From Desulfobacteraceae bacterium (GTDB lineage: Bacteria > Desulfobacterota > Desulfobacteria > Desulfobacterales > Desulfosalsimonadaceae): a stretch of 38,112 nt of DNA. The position numbers and the translations under genes were made by a program. This document shows, in pieces, positions 25,549-31,195 of this stretch. The first letter of the stretch is position 1; each line of letters opens with the position of its first letter. The stretch spans positions 1-38,112 of the forward strand of contig JAABSH010000037.1 in the NCBI GenBank assembly GCA_011390465.1, given 5' to 3'. Below the pieces are notes generated by a model, which was given only the letters and a program-made list of their open reading frames with translations, had not been told where the DNA came from and made no database searches.

Positions 25549-26142
25549 ATGAAAATCGCATTAACGGCCTGGGAAGACAGAATTTCACCGGTGTTTGACG
25601 CCGCGCGCACACTGCTGATTGCGGAAGTTGAAAACGGAGAAATCGTTGACAGACAGCATGCATCGTTTTTTCCGGAAATGTCCTGGCGACTGGCCGGACT
25701 GCTGAACAACATGGAAATCGATGTGCTTATTTGCGGGGCGATTTCACAGTTTCCCGCCGGTGTAATTGAAAACAGCGGAATTCAGCTGATACCATTTGTC
25801 ACCGGCAATATTGAAAAAGTGCTGAGCGCGTATGTATCCGGCGCGGAGATTGTGCCGGCGTTTTCCATGCCCGGATGTGGATGGCGGCATGGACGGCGAA
25901 AAGGCCGCAATGTGACGTTTAATGCGCATAAGGAGGTGATAAGTATGCCACGAGGAGATAAAACAGGTCCCCGCGGAACCGGTCCTGGTACCGGGAAAAA
26001 CCGCGGCGGATGTAATAATGGTCAAAACAGCCCGCAGCCGGGCCAGGGACAAGGTCAAGGCCAGGGACAAGGCCAGGGACAAGGCCAGGGTCGCGGTCCG
26101 GGAAAGGGCCGGGGCCAGGGACAAGGCCGTGGAAACCGATAA
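25549..26142 (+). CDS. NifX-type (dinitrogenase FeMo-cofactor-like) protein fused in frame to a DUF5320-like tail
   Basis: Residues 1-115 form a NifX/NafY-type domain (MKIALTAWEDRISPVFDAAR ... GEIVDRQHASF ... VLICGAISQF ... GNIEKVLSAYVSG). These small folds bind Fe-S or FeMo-co-like clusters. A basic GCGWRHGRRKGRN region follows. Without any stop the frame then runs through an intact Shine-Dalgarno (aaggaggtgat, 25930-25940) and the ATG at 25945 into a DUF5320-like segment with a Gly-Gln repeat. Two readings are possible: a 197-residue fusion, or an ancestral gene pair whose intergenic stop was lost, so both fused and free tail proteins are made. It is the first gene after the sigma-54 promoter; the upstream ATG has only weak ribosome-site complementarity. 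Confidence 0.75.
   Translation: MKIALTAWEDRISPVFDAARTLLIAEVENGEIVDRQHASFFPEMSWRLAGLLNNMEIDVLICGAISQFPAGVIENSGIQLIPFVTGNIEKVLSAYVSGAEIVPAFSMPGCGWRHGRRKGRNVTFNAHKEVISMPRGDKTGPRGTGPGTGKNRGGCNNGQNSPQPGQGQGQGQGQGQGQGQGRGPGKGRGQGQGRGNR
25945..26142 (+). CDS. DUF5320-like Gly/Gln-rich protein from an internal start
   Basis: The ATG at 25945 has an excellent Shine-Dalgarno 5 bases upstream, better than that of the host frame. It begins MPRGDKTGPRGTGPGTGKNR, the classic N-terminus of DUF5320 proteins (MPxGDxTGPxGxGPxTG). The rest is a (GQ)n/(GR)n low-complexity tail with one Cys. The product would be 65 residues. I list it separately because initiation here is at least as likely as read-through from the NifX domain. 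No function is established for the family; the members sit beside NifX, Mrp and CGGC genes in anaerobes. Confidence 0.6.
   Translation: MPRGDKTGPRGTGPGTGKNRGGCNNGQNSPQPGQGQGQGQGQGQGQGQGRGPGKGRGQGQGRGNR
26041..26094 (+). repeat. 12-bp tandem repeat GGCCAGGGACAA inside the DUF5320-like gene
   Basis: Three near-exact units with a GGTCAA half-unit between the first two, and a partial fourth, encode the Gly-Gln run. A further related unit is at 26113-26126. The unit is a multiple of three, so slippage alters tail length without frameshift. Confidence 0.8.
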
Positions 26143-26163
26143 TTAATTAATTCATTGCTCATC

Positions 26164-26192
26164 CCCGGTTCGGACGTAAGCGCCGAACCGGG
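26164..26192 (+). terminator. Intercistronic hairpin between the two DUF5320-type genes
   Basis: A perfect 10-bp stem CCCGGTTCGG/CCGAACCGGG with a 9-base loop, followed by AAAATGAG rather than a U-tract. It is better read as an mRNA-processing or stabilising hairpin that sets unequal expression than as a strong terminator. Confidence 0.5.
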
Positions 26193-26221
26193 AAAATGAG
26201 CCAAGCCAAGGAGGTGTAAAA

Positions 26222-26539
26222 ATGCCTGGATTTGATGGAAGTGGACCTATGGGAGCCGGTCCCATGACCGGCGGTGCCCGGGGATATTGTAATCCTGGTT
26301 ATGCAGGATATAACCGGCCGGTGGGATATGGCAGAGGCATGGCCCGGGGCCGTGGCGCCGGAGCCGGTTATGGTATGGGCCGCGGTTTTCGCCGGGGATA
26401 TGGCGGAATGTATCCCCCTTATGCGCCGGCGTACGCACCGGCTGACGAACTGAGCGATTTGCGTCAGCAGGCCGATGCGGTTAAAAATACCCTGGATGCC
26501 ATTAACCGTCGCATTTCTGAAATTGACGGCGCGGAATAA
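26222..26539 (+). CDS. DUF5320 domain protein
   Basis: A 105-residue DUF5320 protein. The N-terminal signature is MPGFDGSGPMGAGPMTGGAR, then GYCNPGY. A Gly/Arg/Tyr/Met-rich middle follows (GRGMARGRGAGAGYGMGRGF, then PPYAPAYAP). The C-terminal amphipathic helix (DELSDLRQQADAVKNTLDAI, then NRRISEI) probably forms a coiled coil. It has a single Cys. The strong Shine-Dalgarno (aaggaggtg) 6 bases before the ATG suggests high expression. The role is unknown; this gene context (NifX, NifU-like, CGGC) suggests metal or cluster binding. It is complete for the family. Confidence 0.8.
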   Translation: MPGFDGSGPMGAGPMTGGARGYCNPGYAGYNRPVGYGRGMARGRGAGAGYGMGRGFRRGYGGMYPPYAPAYAPADELSDLRQQADAVKNTLDAINRRISEIDGAE

Positions 26540-26635
26540 CCTGCCGCAAGACTTGCCCGCGGCATGCGATTGAATGGGTAAACCAGCGGTGATTGGGTTA
26601 AATGGTTTTCAGTTTAACGTTCGGTAATGCGCAAA

Positions 26636-26679
26636 AAAATCCGTTTCCGGCAGAAAGCATGCCGCCGGAAGCGGATTTT
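26636..26679. terminator. Bidirectional rho-independent-type terminator
   Basis: AAAATCCGTTTCCGGC at 26636-26651 pairs with GCCGGAAGCGGATTTT at 26664-26679, a 16-bp stem with one G-U pair. It is preceded by a run of A and ends in T4, so it could work in either direction. It splits the cluster: downstream genes would need read-through or another promoter in 26680-26860. Confidence 0.7.
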
Positions 26680-26711
26680 CCATGGCAAGGACCCGGCCCG
26701 ATCAGGGTCCA

Positions 26712-26796
26712 GGTAACGGGTTTTTAAAAAAACAGATTGAATTTATAGACGAAATCACGTTAAACAGACAATCTGGTTTTTTAAAAGAGCGTTACC
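26712..26796. repeat. 85-bp inverted repeat with 28-bp arms before the second nifX-type gene
   Basis: The left arm 26712-26739 starts GGTAACG, then TTTTTAAAAAAACAGATTG. It is mirrored by the right arm 26769-26796 (CAATCTGGTTTTTTAAAA ... CGTTACC) with few mismatches. It lies in the 330-base gap between DUF5320 and the next gene. It may be a non-autonomous insertion or a large leader hairpin; no target duplication is obvious. Confidence 0.65.
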
Positions 26797-26867
26797 CTTC
26801 ATTTTTTTATTTTAACCTGCGCAGTATCACTGCGGATCAGGAAATACAATATCAGGAGGAAGTATCA

Positions 26868-27512
26868 ATGAAAATAGCAATCAGTGCAAAAGGCACGGAT
26901 CTGGATGCGGAAATTGATGAACGGTTTGGCCGGGCAGCGTATATATTGATTGTTGATCCGGACACAATGGCACTTGAAGTGCTTGATAACTCGGATAATA
27001 TCAATACAGCCCAGGGCGCGGGAATTCAGGCGGCATCCATGGTCAGCAACAAGGGGGCCAGGGCTTTGCTGACGGGTTCCTGCGGACCAAAAGCCATGAC
27101 GGCTTTTGGCGGTGCGGGTGTGACGGTTTATGCCGGACAGACCGGAACTGTGCGCCAGGCGGTTGAGCGGTTCAAGCAGGGAAATCTGCAGCAGACAACC
27201 CAGGCCAATGTTGGCGAGAAATTCGGCGTAAACGGCACGGGCGGGGCATCCGGCGGCATGCCCATGACCGGTGGCGGTCGCGGCATGGGTGGCGGCGGTC
27301 GTGCCATGGGAGGCCGTGGTATGGGCGGTGGCCGTCGCTGCATGGGCGGATCGGGTCGCGGCATGGGTGGCACTGGCATGGGAATGGCCAATGCCGGCGG
27401 CGCTGTCTCAACTTCAGCCGGCGGCAAAGAGAGCATTGCGGATCTGAAACGCCAGGCAGCGGAACTGCAGCGCCAGCTTGAAGCAATACAGAATAAAATT
27501 AAAGACATATAA
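26868..27512 (+). CDS. NifX-type protein with Gly/Met-rich linker and DUF5320-like C-terminal helix
   Basis: A 214-residue protein. The NifX/NafY-type domain (about 1-115) shows MKIAISAKGTDLDAEIDERF, GRAAYILIVD, NTAQGAGIQAASMVSNKGA, TGSCGPKAMTAF and GTVRQAVERFKQG. The linker (about 128-180) is almost only Gly, Met and Arg with one Cys; it opens GGMPMTGGGRGMGGGG, close to the PMTGGARG start of the DUF5320 protein at 26222. The C-terminus (SIADLKRQAAELQRQLEAIQ, then NKIKDI) is a helix matching the DUF5320 C-terminal helix in spacing. It therefore looks like a NifX-DUF5320 fusion. The start has aggagga 8 bases upstream; the longer in-frame extension to 26682 runs through the inverted repeat and is not protein-like. 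Confidence 0.82.
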   Translation: MKIAISAKGTDLDAEIDERFGRAAYILIVDPDTMALEVLDNSDNINTAQGAGIQAASMVSNKGARALLTGSCGPKAMTAFGGAGVTVYAGQTGTVRQAVERFKQGNLQQTTQANVGEKFGVNGTGGASGGMPMTGGGRGMGGGGRAMGGRGMGGGRRCMGGSGRGMGGTGMGMANAGGAVSTSAGGKESIADLKRQAAELQRQLEAIQNKIKDI

Positions 27513-27565
27513 AAAGAATAAGGCAATAAAGATTACGGATATATTTGAAAAGGGCAACAGCGGCC

Positions 27566-28024
27566 ATGAACGATTTTGATAATTTTGTAGATCAGCTTCA
27601 GGAACAGATATTTGATGAAGCCCGGGAAGCGTACGGCGAAAAAGGGTTTCACCGGTGGCGCAATCCCCGGTTTAACGGCGCAATGGATGGGCCGGACGGA
27701 TACGCGCGGCTGACCGGCGAATGCGGCGATACCATTGAGATTTTTTTGAAATTTGAAAATAACCGGGTGCAGGCGGCTTCTTATACGACGGACGGGTGTG
27801 CCTCCAGCGCCATTTGCGGGTCTTTTGCCGCGGAACTGGCCATTGGGCGGGATCCGGATGCGCTGACCGATATTAACGGCGATGCGGTACTGGCGGAAAT
27901 CGGCCGTCTGCCGGAATCAGACGTGCATTGCGCGGGCCTGGCCGCCGCTACGCTGCAGGAGGCCTTGAGCAATTATATGATCCGCATGAAAAGCCCGGAT
28001 AATCAAAAAAGTAAAGACCAATAA
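27566..28024 (+). CDS. NifU/IscU-like iron-sulfur cluster scaffold protein
   Basis: A 152-residue protein with the NifU N-terminal (IscU-like) fold. The three scaffold cysteines are recognisable: GECGDTIEIFLKFENN, then TTDGCASSAICGSFAAEL, then DVHCAGLAAATLQEAL. The Asp two residues before the second Cys (TDGC) is the assembly Asp. No C-terminal Nfu domain and no central 2Fe-2S domain are present, so it is the short type. It probably builds or holds clusters for the NifX-type partners encoded just upstream. The start could be the TTG at 27545 or the ATG at 27566; I chose the ATG because the protein similarity begins there. Confidence 0.85.
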   Translation: MNDFDNFVDQLQEQIFDEAREAYGEKGFHRWRNPRFNGAMDGPDGYARLTGECGDTIEIFLKFENNRVQAASYTTDGCASSAICGSFAAELAIGRDPDALTDINGDAVLAEIGRLPESDVHCAGLAAATLQEALSNYMIRMKSPDNQKSKDQ

Positions 28025-28037
28025 AAGGAGCAGTAAA

Positions 28038-28418
28038 ATGACAAAAGTGGCGATTATCCGTTGTGAGAAAAATGAGAACCGGTGCCCCCTGACCAATTGT
28101 TTAAAATGCCTGACAGACAGCAAGGAAGGATTTGCGGAATACGACAATGCCATGCCGGCCGGCGTTTTTACCTGCCGTTGTCCCGGAGACAATGTGGCGG
28201 ATCTGGCAAAAATACTCAAATCCAAAGGCGCGGAAGCCATTCATTTCTGTACCTGCACCTTTGCCAATAAGACGGATAAGGGGTGGGTCACGGGTCAGGG
28301 CGGATTCTGCGACCATGTGGATCAGCTCATAGAAACAGCTCACGCGGCAACGGGACTTCCCTGTGTCAAGGGAACGGCCCACCTGCCCAAAGATTATGCA
28401 GTGGAAATCCGGAAATAA
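28038..28418 (+). CDS. CGGC domain-containing protein
   Basis: A 126-residue cysteine-rich protein of the CGGC family (putative metal-binding). It starts MTKVAIIRCEKNENRCPLTN with CLKC following. Then come GVFTCRCPGDNVADLAKILK, an IHFCTCTFAN segment, a GGFCDHVDQLI segment and a TGLPCVKGTAHLP ending. It contains ten cysteines in 126 residues. The family is predicted to bind metals and is often encoded next to NifX/DUF5320-type genes in anaerobes. It follows the scaffold gene by 13 bases with aaaggag, so it is in the same operon. No experimentally defined function. Confidence 0.85.
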   Translation: MTKVAIIRCEKNENRCPLTNCLKCLTDSKEGFAEYDNAMPAGVFTCRCPGDNVADLAKILKSKGAEAIHFCTCTFANKTDKGWVTGQGGFCDHVDQLIETAHAATGLPCVKGTAHLPKDYAVEIRK

Positions 28419-28430
28419 ACATCAAAGCCA

Positions 28431-28964
28431 ATGACCCAGACAATTTCAAAGAAAAAATACGTTCAGTTATATACAGGCGACGGCAAAGGCAAAACCACTG
28501 CCGCCATTGGCATGGCCGTGCGTGCGGCCGGTCACGGCATGAAAACCTATGTGGGCCAGTTCATGAAAGGCTGGCCCTATGGGGAACTGGCGGCATTGAA
28601 AAATAATCCGTTGGTCACCATTGAGCAGTACGGGAATGAAGACTGCATCCGCAAACAGGATGTCACCCAGCCCCATATCGACCGGGCCTGCCAGGGCCTT
28701 GAAAAAATCAAGAGCGCCATGCATTCCGGAGAATATGATATTCTGATCCTGGATGAAATCAATGTGGCGGTCTGGTTTGGACTGCTCACAATACAACAGG
28801 TGACGGATCTTCTTGACACACGGCCGGAAAGTGTGGAATTGGTGTTGACCGGCCGGAACGCCCCCCAGGAATTAATCAACCGGGCGGATCTGGTGACGGA
28901 AATGAAAGAAGTAAAACATTATTACACCCATGGCATTCTGGCCCGGGACGGCATTGAACGCTGA
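28431..28964 (+). CDS. cobO: Cob(I)yrinic acid a,c-diamide adenosyltransferase
   Basis: A 177-residue CobO/BtuR/CobA-type ATP:corrinoid adenosyltransferase. The modified P-loop GDGKGKTTAAIGMAVRAAG binds ATP. QFMKGWPYGE, DILILDEINVAVWFGL and VELVLTGRNAPQELINRADL are family signatures, and the protein ends GILARDGIE as usual. It attaches the adenosyl group in B12 coenzyme synthesis or salvage. Its place 12 bases after the CGGC gene, away from other cob genes, is unusual and suggests that this operon's products serve or need a corrinoid, or that this P-loop protein has another role here. Confidence 0.9.
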   Translation: MTQTISKKKYVQLYTGDGKGKTTAAIGMAVRAAGHGMKTYVGQFMKGWPYGELAALKNNPLVTIEQYGNEDCIRKQDVTQPHIDRACQGLEKIKSAMHSGEYDILILDEINVAVWFGLLTIQQVTDLLDTRPESVELVLTGRNAPQELINRADLVTEMKEVKHYYTHGILARDGIER

Positions 28965-28997
28965 GGTTTTGCGCAGGCAGTCAATCAAGGAAAATTT

Positions 28998-29219
28998 ATG
29001 TTTCAAAGGCTGGACCGAATCCCTTTTTTCGTGTTAATTCTGCTGTCCCTGTTTCTGGGGCTGGCACCGTTTAAGCCGGAGCCCCATCTGGTGGAAAAAA
29101 CGCGGATGCTGCTCCAGTGGCAGCTGGTGCGGCCGCTGGATATGGCGGATCTGGTGTTCCACGGTGTTGCCCCGATTCTGCTGATGGTTAAAATTATCCG
29201 GCTCTATGTAAAACAATAG
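28998..29219 (+). CDS. Small two-helix membrane protein
   Basis: A 73-residue protein with two hydrophobic helices (IPFFVLILLSLFLGLAPF and MADLVFHGVAPILLMVKII) separated by a charged loop containing KPEPHLVEKTRMLLQ. Similar short proteins occur in Desulfobacterota and are often labelled RND transporter without real support. I assign no function. aagga precedes the ATG by 6-7 bases. Its 3' end overlaps the end of an antisense hsp20 remnant by about 15 bases. Confidence 0.65.
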   Translation: MFQRLDRIPFFVLILLSLFLGLAPFKPEPHLVEKTRMLLQWQLVRPLDMADLVFHGVAPILLMVKIIRLYVKQ

Positions 29220-29441
29220 CAAGATTTGGTATCTGATTTTTCTTTTTCCTGTTTTTTCTCCCCGGATATTTTCAACGTGTCGTTGATAAGTTCCAGATGC
29301 ACCTTTTTTCTCGTTGTGCAGCCGGGAAAGAGGGTGGGAATAGGCCGCCGGAGCCGCGGATCGTCGCACCGGCAAGGTTTTCCCCTCCTGTTCCTGTTCT
29401 TTTTTAAACCAGTTCCAGGGCGCGATTTTTTTGATATCCAG
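29204..29441 (-). pseudogene. Degraded hsp20 (small heat-shock protein) remnant
   Basis: On the minus strand, from 29441 the frame reads LDIKKIAPWNWFKKEQEQEG, then KTLPVRR and HPLSRLHNE. This is the distinctive N-terminus of delta-proteobacterial Hsp20 proteins (the first Met replaced by a CTG codon). After 29310 the frame shifts by one base and continues KKVHLELINDTLKISGEKKQ, then EKEKSDTK, which is part of the alpha-crystallin core. The segment between (dimer-core start, normally about 30-40 residues) and the C-terminal half of the core with the IxI motif are missing. It therefore carries a lost start, an internal deletion with frameshift and a 3' truncation. It fills the 300-base gap between the two flanking plus-strand genes. 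Confidence 0.75.
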
Positions 29442-29520
29442 TTTTTGGTGTTTAAATTTCAGCTGAATCAGGGTAGATCAGGATAGGCATTTTTATAAAT
29501 CTTGGAAAAGGAGAGCAGTG

Positions 29521-30081
29521 ATGGCGGATACGACAGAAAACACCCAGGTGCCGGAGGTCAGCGGGCTTACCGTGCTGACCCTGGAAAATGAAGTGATGGC
29601 CCTTGCGTCGCTGTGGCAGCATCAGCGGATTGTGCTCACGTTTTTACGGCATTTCGGATGACTGTTTGCCCGGCAGCAGGCTGCTGCCCTAATGGAAATC
29701 AAAGACCAGCTGGATGCCGCAGGGGTGGGACTTGCGGCCATTGGCAGTGGAAAACCGGCCCAGGCCCGGGAGTTTATGGAATCCTTTTCTTTTACCGCTG
29801 AAATGTATGTGGACCCTTCTCTTAAAACCTACAAGGCCTTTAATCTCGTGCGGGGAGTGGGGCGTACCCTCGGGCCGTCGTCTGTTTTGCGGGGATTTTT
29901 TGCCATGAAAAAAGGCTTTCGCCAGGGAAAAAGCGCGGGCGACCTGTGGCAGCAGGGCGGCATGTTTGTATTGGATGCCGGCAGTCAGCCGGGGGATCAG
30001 ATGCTGTTTGCCCACCGCAACCAGAGCGCCGGGGATCATGCGGATTTAACTTTGGTGCTGGCGGCGGTCCGCGGGCAGTAA
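29521..30081 (+). CDS. Peroxiredoxin-like (AhpC/TSA_2, SelU-like) protein with in-frame UGA, candidate selenoprotein
   Basis: From the ATG at 29521, with a strong Shine-Dalgarno (aaaggag, 29507-29513), the frame reads VLTFLRHFG. It then meets TGA (29659-29661, codon 47) exactly where the family has its catalytic Cys (FLRHFGC...). It continues in the same frame with LFARQQAAALMEIKDQLDAA, GVGLAAIGSG, MYVDPSLKTYKAFNL, GGMFVLDAG, LFAHRN and DHADLTLVLAAV. This is the complete remainder of a PRX-like2/AhpC-TSA_2 protein of 186 residues. A hairpin fitting the bacterial SECIS model directly follows the UGA. I infer a selenocysteine protein with U-L-F-A in place of CxxC; the second Cys is Ala. The alternative is a Cys-to-stop mutation, which would leave a non-functional remnant. 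Role: thiol or peroxide redox chemistry in the cytoplasm. Confidence 0.75.
29662..29690 (+). promoter_or_regulatory. bSECIS-like hairpin after the UGA codon
   Basis: GGCAGCA (29672-29678) pairs perfectly with TGCTGCC (29682-29688) around the apical loop GGC. The loop begins with G and lies 17 bases after the UGA. This fits the bacterial SECIS rules (UGA-to-loop distance about 16-37 bases, small apical loop with G in its first two positions) for SelB-directed selenocysteine insertion. Confidence 0.65.
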
Positions 30082-30149
30082 AATATTGGCTGTTTTTTTA
30101 CATTTAACGGATAATTTGTGCTCACATAATTGATTTAGGAGATCTTAAA

Positions 30150-31160
30150 ATGCTGAAACCAGCTCCTGCGATGTTTATTCGAATTCTTTTTCTGTGCGTG
30201 ATGCTTTTTTTACTGTCCGGTTGTGATGATTCCGATGATTCGTCGAAATCCACCGCTGAAAATCCAACCGCTGGAATCCCGACGCCGGATTATTCGGAAA
30301 AAGCATCCTGGCTTGCCTTTCCTGATAATCCCGACGAACACACGGCCGATATCCTGTGGTTTTATCCCACGGTGCTGGAAGAAGGCGACATGCTGATGGA
30401 CTATACCGACAAGGATTTGCAGCAGGCAGCCATGGGCACCATTGATCACCAGGCCAGCGTCTTTACGGACAGCGCCAATCTCTACGCTCCCTTTTACCGC
30501 CAGCTCAACAAAAACGGTTTCAGCCTTGAATTGTCGAAAGTGAATGAATTGCTGGCTTATGGCCAGAGCGACATGTGGCGCGCAATTGCTTACTACCTGG
30601 AGCATTACAACAACGGCAGGCCGTTTATTATCGCCGGGCACAGCCAGGGATCGAGCAATTTGCTGGAAATTCTGAAAGAGAATTGGGGGACCACCGGCAA
30701 AGAAGACTTACTCGTGGCTGCCTATCTTATTGGCTGGTCCATCACCCCCGCGGATATAGCTGAAAATCCTCTGATTCGTATGTGTGAGAGTGCAACGGAC
30801 ATAAATTGTTTTATCGCATATAACTCTTTAAAAGATGGCTTGCAGGACCAATCAATTCAAATCACGGCAGGGACCTGGGTCACCAATCCCCTTTCATGGG
30901 AAAGCAGTACCGAAGACGGCGAACTTGTACCGGCCTATGATAACCTTGGCGCGGTGTTTTTTCCGGAAGGGGAGGAACCCGTTTACTACCCCGGTTTTAC
31001 ATCCGCACAAATCAAAGATTCCGGACTCGTGTGTGACGTTGCCGATCCTGATTTAATCAGTCCGTCTGCCATGCCGGTGGGGATTTATCACCGTGATGAT
31101 TACTCGCTTTTTTATATGAATCTGAAGGAAAATGCGAGACAGAGAATTCTCGCTTTCTAA
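30150..31160 (+). CDS. DUF3089 lipoprotein, alpha/beta-hydrolase-like (copy 1)
   Basis: A 336-residue predicted lipoprotein. The signal sequence (MFIRILFLCVMLFLLSGC) ends in a lipobox with Cys at about 25, followed by an acidic linker (DDSDDSS). The DUF3089 domain has WLAFPDNPDEHTADILWFYP near its start, YAPFYRQLN, and the nucleophile elbow GHSQGS. DPDLISPSAMPVGIYHRDDY lies near the end. DUF3089 proteins resemble alpha/beta hydrolases; the substrate is unknown. The start has aggag 7-8 bases upstream. It is followed after 35 bases by a paralogue of the same architecture. Confidence 0.85.
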   Translation: MLKPAPAMFIRILFLCVMLFLLSGCDDSDDSSKSTAENPTAGIPTPDYSEKASWLAFPDNPDEHTADILWFYPTVLEEGDMLMDYTDKDLQQAAMGTIDHQASVFTDSANLYAPFYRQLNKNGFSLELSKVNELLAYGQSDMWRAIAYYLEHYNNGRPFIIAGHSQGSSNLLEILKENWGTTGKEDLLVAAYLIGWSITPADIAENPLIRMCESATDINCFIAYNSLKDGLQDQSIQITAGTWVTNPLSWESSTEDGELVPAYDNLGAVFFPEGEEPVYYPGFTSAQIKDSGLVCDVADPDLISPSAMPVGIYHRDDYSLFYMNLKENARQRILAF

Positions 31161-31195
31161 ACCGGACATTTTTCACAAGAAAAGGAACATAATCG

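Noticed and set aside
26682-26867. N-terminal extension of the second NifX-type protein
   Set aside because: It lies across the terminator and the 85-bp inverted repeat; the NifX domain and a strong Shine-Dalgarno begin at 26868.
29226-29486. Plus-strand 86-codon open frame rich in Phe
   Set aside because: It is the complementary strand of the hsp20 remnant; the Phe richness comes from Lys codons on the other strand.
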